Source of the DNA: a virus
Direction: 5' to 3' (one strand)
IMG/VR virus record: IMGVR_UViG_3300009108_000383
Span: 1 to 33,965 of that record
Length of the DNA: 33,965 nt
Position 1 is the first letter of the stretch, and each line of letters starts with the position of its first letter. Under the pieces are notes generated by a model. That model was not told the DNA's origin, ran no database searches, and worked only from the letters and a program-made list of their open reading frames with translations. A program made the translations under genes and the position numbers. This document shows, piece after piece, positions 31,914 through 33,965 of the stretch.

Positions 31914-32824
31914 AAGCAGTATTCTTTTCAGAATCCCAAGTTACTGGTCATCCACCAAGAACTTTTGAGAATGCTCGTACAGAATATGCGTGGATGATGG
32001 CGTTAGAAGCACCACATTATAATATAAACAATATACCAACGGAACATTTTGATTTAGGTATAGTGATTATACCTAAAAATAATCCTCAAATAGATTTAGA
32101 TAAATATAGAAAAGTTTGTGATAAAGTAGCGGTAATGCAAGAAGGCCCACATTGGTACTTTCAAGATTATGATATAGAAAAACAATTTTATTATTATAAT
32201 ACATTGATGGATGCAGATTGGGTGTATTGTCATAATGAAAGTGATGTAAATTATTATTTGGGTTTAGGTTGTAAAGATGTAAGGGTGATGCGGAGTCTTA
32301 TGATACCAGAAGGATTAGTACCAAGAAATGAATGGGGTGATGCCACAATGATAGGTGGCAATTTTGTTTCTTGGTATGGTGGATTTGATTCTTATATAGT
32401 GGCGAGAGAAATTGGTGATCCAATAAGTGCACCTTCAATGGGTAGAAAACAAGAACAAGAAGATGCAATAGAAGATATAAATTATTTACCATATATGAGT
32501 TGGAGAGAATGGATAAATTGTTTATCTCAATTTAATATAGGAATTCATTTAATGAGAACACACGCAGCAGGAACATTCGCTCTCAACTGCAGTTTTCACG
32601 GAATACCTTGTATTGGGTATAGGGGATTAGACACACAAGAGATATGTCATCCATTAACTTCAGTAGAGGTTGGTGATTTAGAAACAGCTAAAGAAATGGC
32701 ATTAAAGTTAAAGACTGATGATGAATTTTATAAATCATGTAGTGAGACTTCATTAGAAATGTTTGAGAAGTTTTACACAGAAAGGGCTTGGAAAGAAAAT
32801 TGGAATACTCAATGGATAAAATAA
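31910..32824 (+). CDS. Glycosyltransferase-like protein (GT-B fold)
   Basis: In this 304-residue protein, KAVFFSESQVTGHPPRTFEN opens the N-terminal domain and YCHNESDVNYYLGLGCKDV ends it. The C-terminal domain has LSQFNIGIHLMRTHAAGTFA, SFHGIPCIGYRGLD and HPLTSVEVGDLETAKEMALK, the layout of a GT-B donor domain, although the usual E-x7-E is not evident. It may be a divergent transferase or an inactive partner. It overlaps its neighbours by 4 and 13 bases. Confidence 0.72.
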   Translation: MKAVFFSESQVTGHPPRTFENARTEYAWMMALEAPHYNINNIPTEHFDLGIVIIPKNNPQIDLDKYRKVCDKVAVMQEGPHWYFQDYDIEKQFYYYNTLMDADWVYCHNESDVNYYLGLGCKDVRVMRSLMIPEGLVPRNEWGDATMIGGNFVSWYGGFDSYIVAREIGDPISAPSMGRKQEQEDAIEDINYLPYMSWREWINCLSQFNIGIHLMRTHAAGTFALNCSFHGIPCIGYRGLDTQEICHPLTSVEVGDLETAKEMALKLKTDDEFYKSCSETSLEMFEKFYTERAWKENWNTQWIK

Positions 32825-33965
32825 TAAGTTTTATACAACCGAGTAGAAGCAATCTAAAATATCTAAAGTGGTCTTACAATAGTATCCGTAAGAACTTAGG
32901 ATACAGACACGAGATTTGTTGGGCAGATGATTTCTCTGATGACGGAACATGGGAATGGATGAAAGAGATTGCCGACAAGGATAAGAATGTAAAGATACAT
33001 AGAAACGAAGGGCCTGAAAGATTAGGTCATACAATTTTATATGATACATTAGTGGATATGGCAACAAATGATATAGTGATGATTTTTCACGCTGATATGT
33101 ATGCTTGTCCAAAGATGGATGAAGAAGTCTTAAAACATTTAGAAAGAGGAAAGGTAGTAAGTGCTACAAGAATAGAACCACCACTACATCCTGACGGGCC
33201 CGAAAAGATATTACAAGATTTTGGTATAGAACCTGAAGAATTTGATGAATTAGGACTTATGAAGTTTTTAGAAGAGAAAACTCCTTGGACAAATATTATT
33301 AAACAAGAAGTGAAAGAAACTACTGAAGGTATATTTGCACCTTGGGCAATATACAAAGAAGATTTTCAATCTATTGGTGGACACGACCCATTATACGCCC
33401 CACAATCAAAAGAAGATTCAGATATATTCAATCGGTTTGTATTGAATGGATATGAATTAATACAAACTTGGCAAGGATTTGTATATCATATGACATCCAG
33501 AGGTTCGAGATTTAAAGATGGGGCAATGAGAAATCCTGCGGGACAAGTGTTTATGAAAGGTAGAGAGAGTAGTGAGTGGTTGAAGCAAAACCTTCGTAGC
33601 ACCCGTAATTTCATCCGTAAATGGGGACATATGGTACGACATGATGAATTGATGTATCCTATCATTCCACCCAAATATGATGTAGGATTTGTGGTTCATA
33701 ATTGTAATACTGAAATGTTAAGAGAATTAGAGCCGTGGTGTAGTGATATTTATGGAGATTGGGTAGGACATAAAGGATTAGGTGCCAATGATTATATTAA
33801 GAAAGAACAACCAGACACACAATTTGATTTGAGTAAAAAGATTCATTCACAACATACAGAACCTAAAAATGATGTGGTGGTTGAATTTGACTGTAACCTT
33901 TTAACACCACAGAATTTTCAGATATTAGTGAACTTATCAGATATACTTAAAGATTCAGGTGAAGT
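32812..33965 (+). CDS. GT2-type glycosyltransferase with a second C-terminal domain (partial at window end)
   Basis: ATG 32812 opens a frame that runs off the window after 384 residues. MDKIISFIQPSRSNLKYLKW and HEICWADDFSDDGTWEWM are the GT2 opening and nucleotide-binding DDxSxDxT pattern. ATNDIVMIFHADMYACP holds the His-Ala-Asp at the metal site. GGHDPLYAPQSKEDSDIFNR is the acceptor-side loop with the ED motif. A further domain starts near residue 285 (MYPIIPPKYDVGFVVHNCNT) and includes VVVEFDCNLLTPQNFQIL; it is unidentified. It is the last gene visible and continues the same operon. Confidence 0.85.
   Translation, partial: MDKIISFIQPSRSNLKYLKWSYNSIRKNLGYRHEICWADDFSDDGTWEWMKEIADKDKNVKIHRNEGPERLGHTILYDTLVDMATNDIVMIFHADMYACPKMDEEVLKHLERGKVVSATRIEPPLHPDGPEKILQDFGIEPEEFDELGLMKFLEEKTPWTNIIKQEVKETTEGIFAPWAIYKEDFQSIGGHDPLYAPQSKEDSDIFNRFVLNGYELIQTWQGFVYHMTSRGSRFKDGAMRNPAGQVFMKGRESSEWLKQNLRSTRNFIRKWGHMVRHDELMYPIIPPKYDVGFVVHNCNTEMLRELEPWCSDIYGDWVGHKGLGANDYIKKEQPDTQFDLSKKIHSQHTEPKNDVVVEFDCNLLTPQNFQILVNLSDILKDSGE

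Overview
The window looks like part of a tailed-phage genome, most likely a distant T4-like myovirus. It is AT-rich, and every gene I accept lies on the + strand in tightly overlapping cistrons, many of them with 4-base ATGA/GTGA or TAATG junctions. It carries most of a T4-type replisome: gp32-like ssDNA-binding protein, UvsX recombinase, RNase H/FEN nuclease, gp41 helicase, family B DNA polymerase, gp45 clamp and gp44/gp62 clamp loader. Primase, terminase and virion genes that I can recognise are absent. The host cannot be named from the sequence. A B12-dependent ribonucleotide reductase, a GH6 glycosidase and a long glycosyltransferase run would suit an environmental (marine or freshwater) phage, but this is inference.

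Layout. 1-5.6 kb: a divergent family A DNA-polymerase-like protein, a ParB-fold protein, a Nudix hydrolase, a large unrecognised protein, a small unknown protein and a GH6 (cellulase family) glycosidase. 5.6-8.8 kb: a promoter-like spacer, then gp32, uvsX, an rnh-like gene and a small basic protein. 8.8-13.3 kb: an accessory hot spot. It holds an SPPY methyltransferase, a broken DPPY methylase interrupted by an intein whose reading frame overlaps an HNH-nuclease-like frame, a putative PD-(D/E)XK protein next to an intact DPPY methyltransferase (restriction-modification-like order), and a chimeric small ORF joining a nuclease N-terminus to a methylase C-terminus. 13.3-22.5 kb: helicase, a second small basic paralogue, class II ribonucleotide reductase, family B polymerase, clamp, a second SPPY methyltransferase and clamp-loader large subunit. 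22.5-26.3 kb: ClpP-like protease, Hc1-like histone, small zinc-ribbon protein, gp62, Nmad1-like protein, Cas4/RecB-like Fe-S nuclease and a SLOG-fold protein. 26.3-33.97 kb: a ribbon-helix-helix-like protein followed by six glycosyltransferase-type genes mixed with small proteins. The last gene runs off the window.

How it fits together. The T4-type proteins would form a self-sufficient replication and recombination machine, with class II reductase supplying deoxynucleotides. The methyltransferases and the Nmad1-like protein point to modification of phage DNA. The glycosyltransferase run could decorate virion, DNA or host surface; the sequence does not decide which. No gene-free stretch exceeds about 300 bases. 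The longest spacers (about 5603-5706, 14670-14778, 19553-19626, 16930-16987) contain AT-rich promoter-like sequence. I saw no tRNA, rRNA, CRISPR array or insertion sequence.
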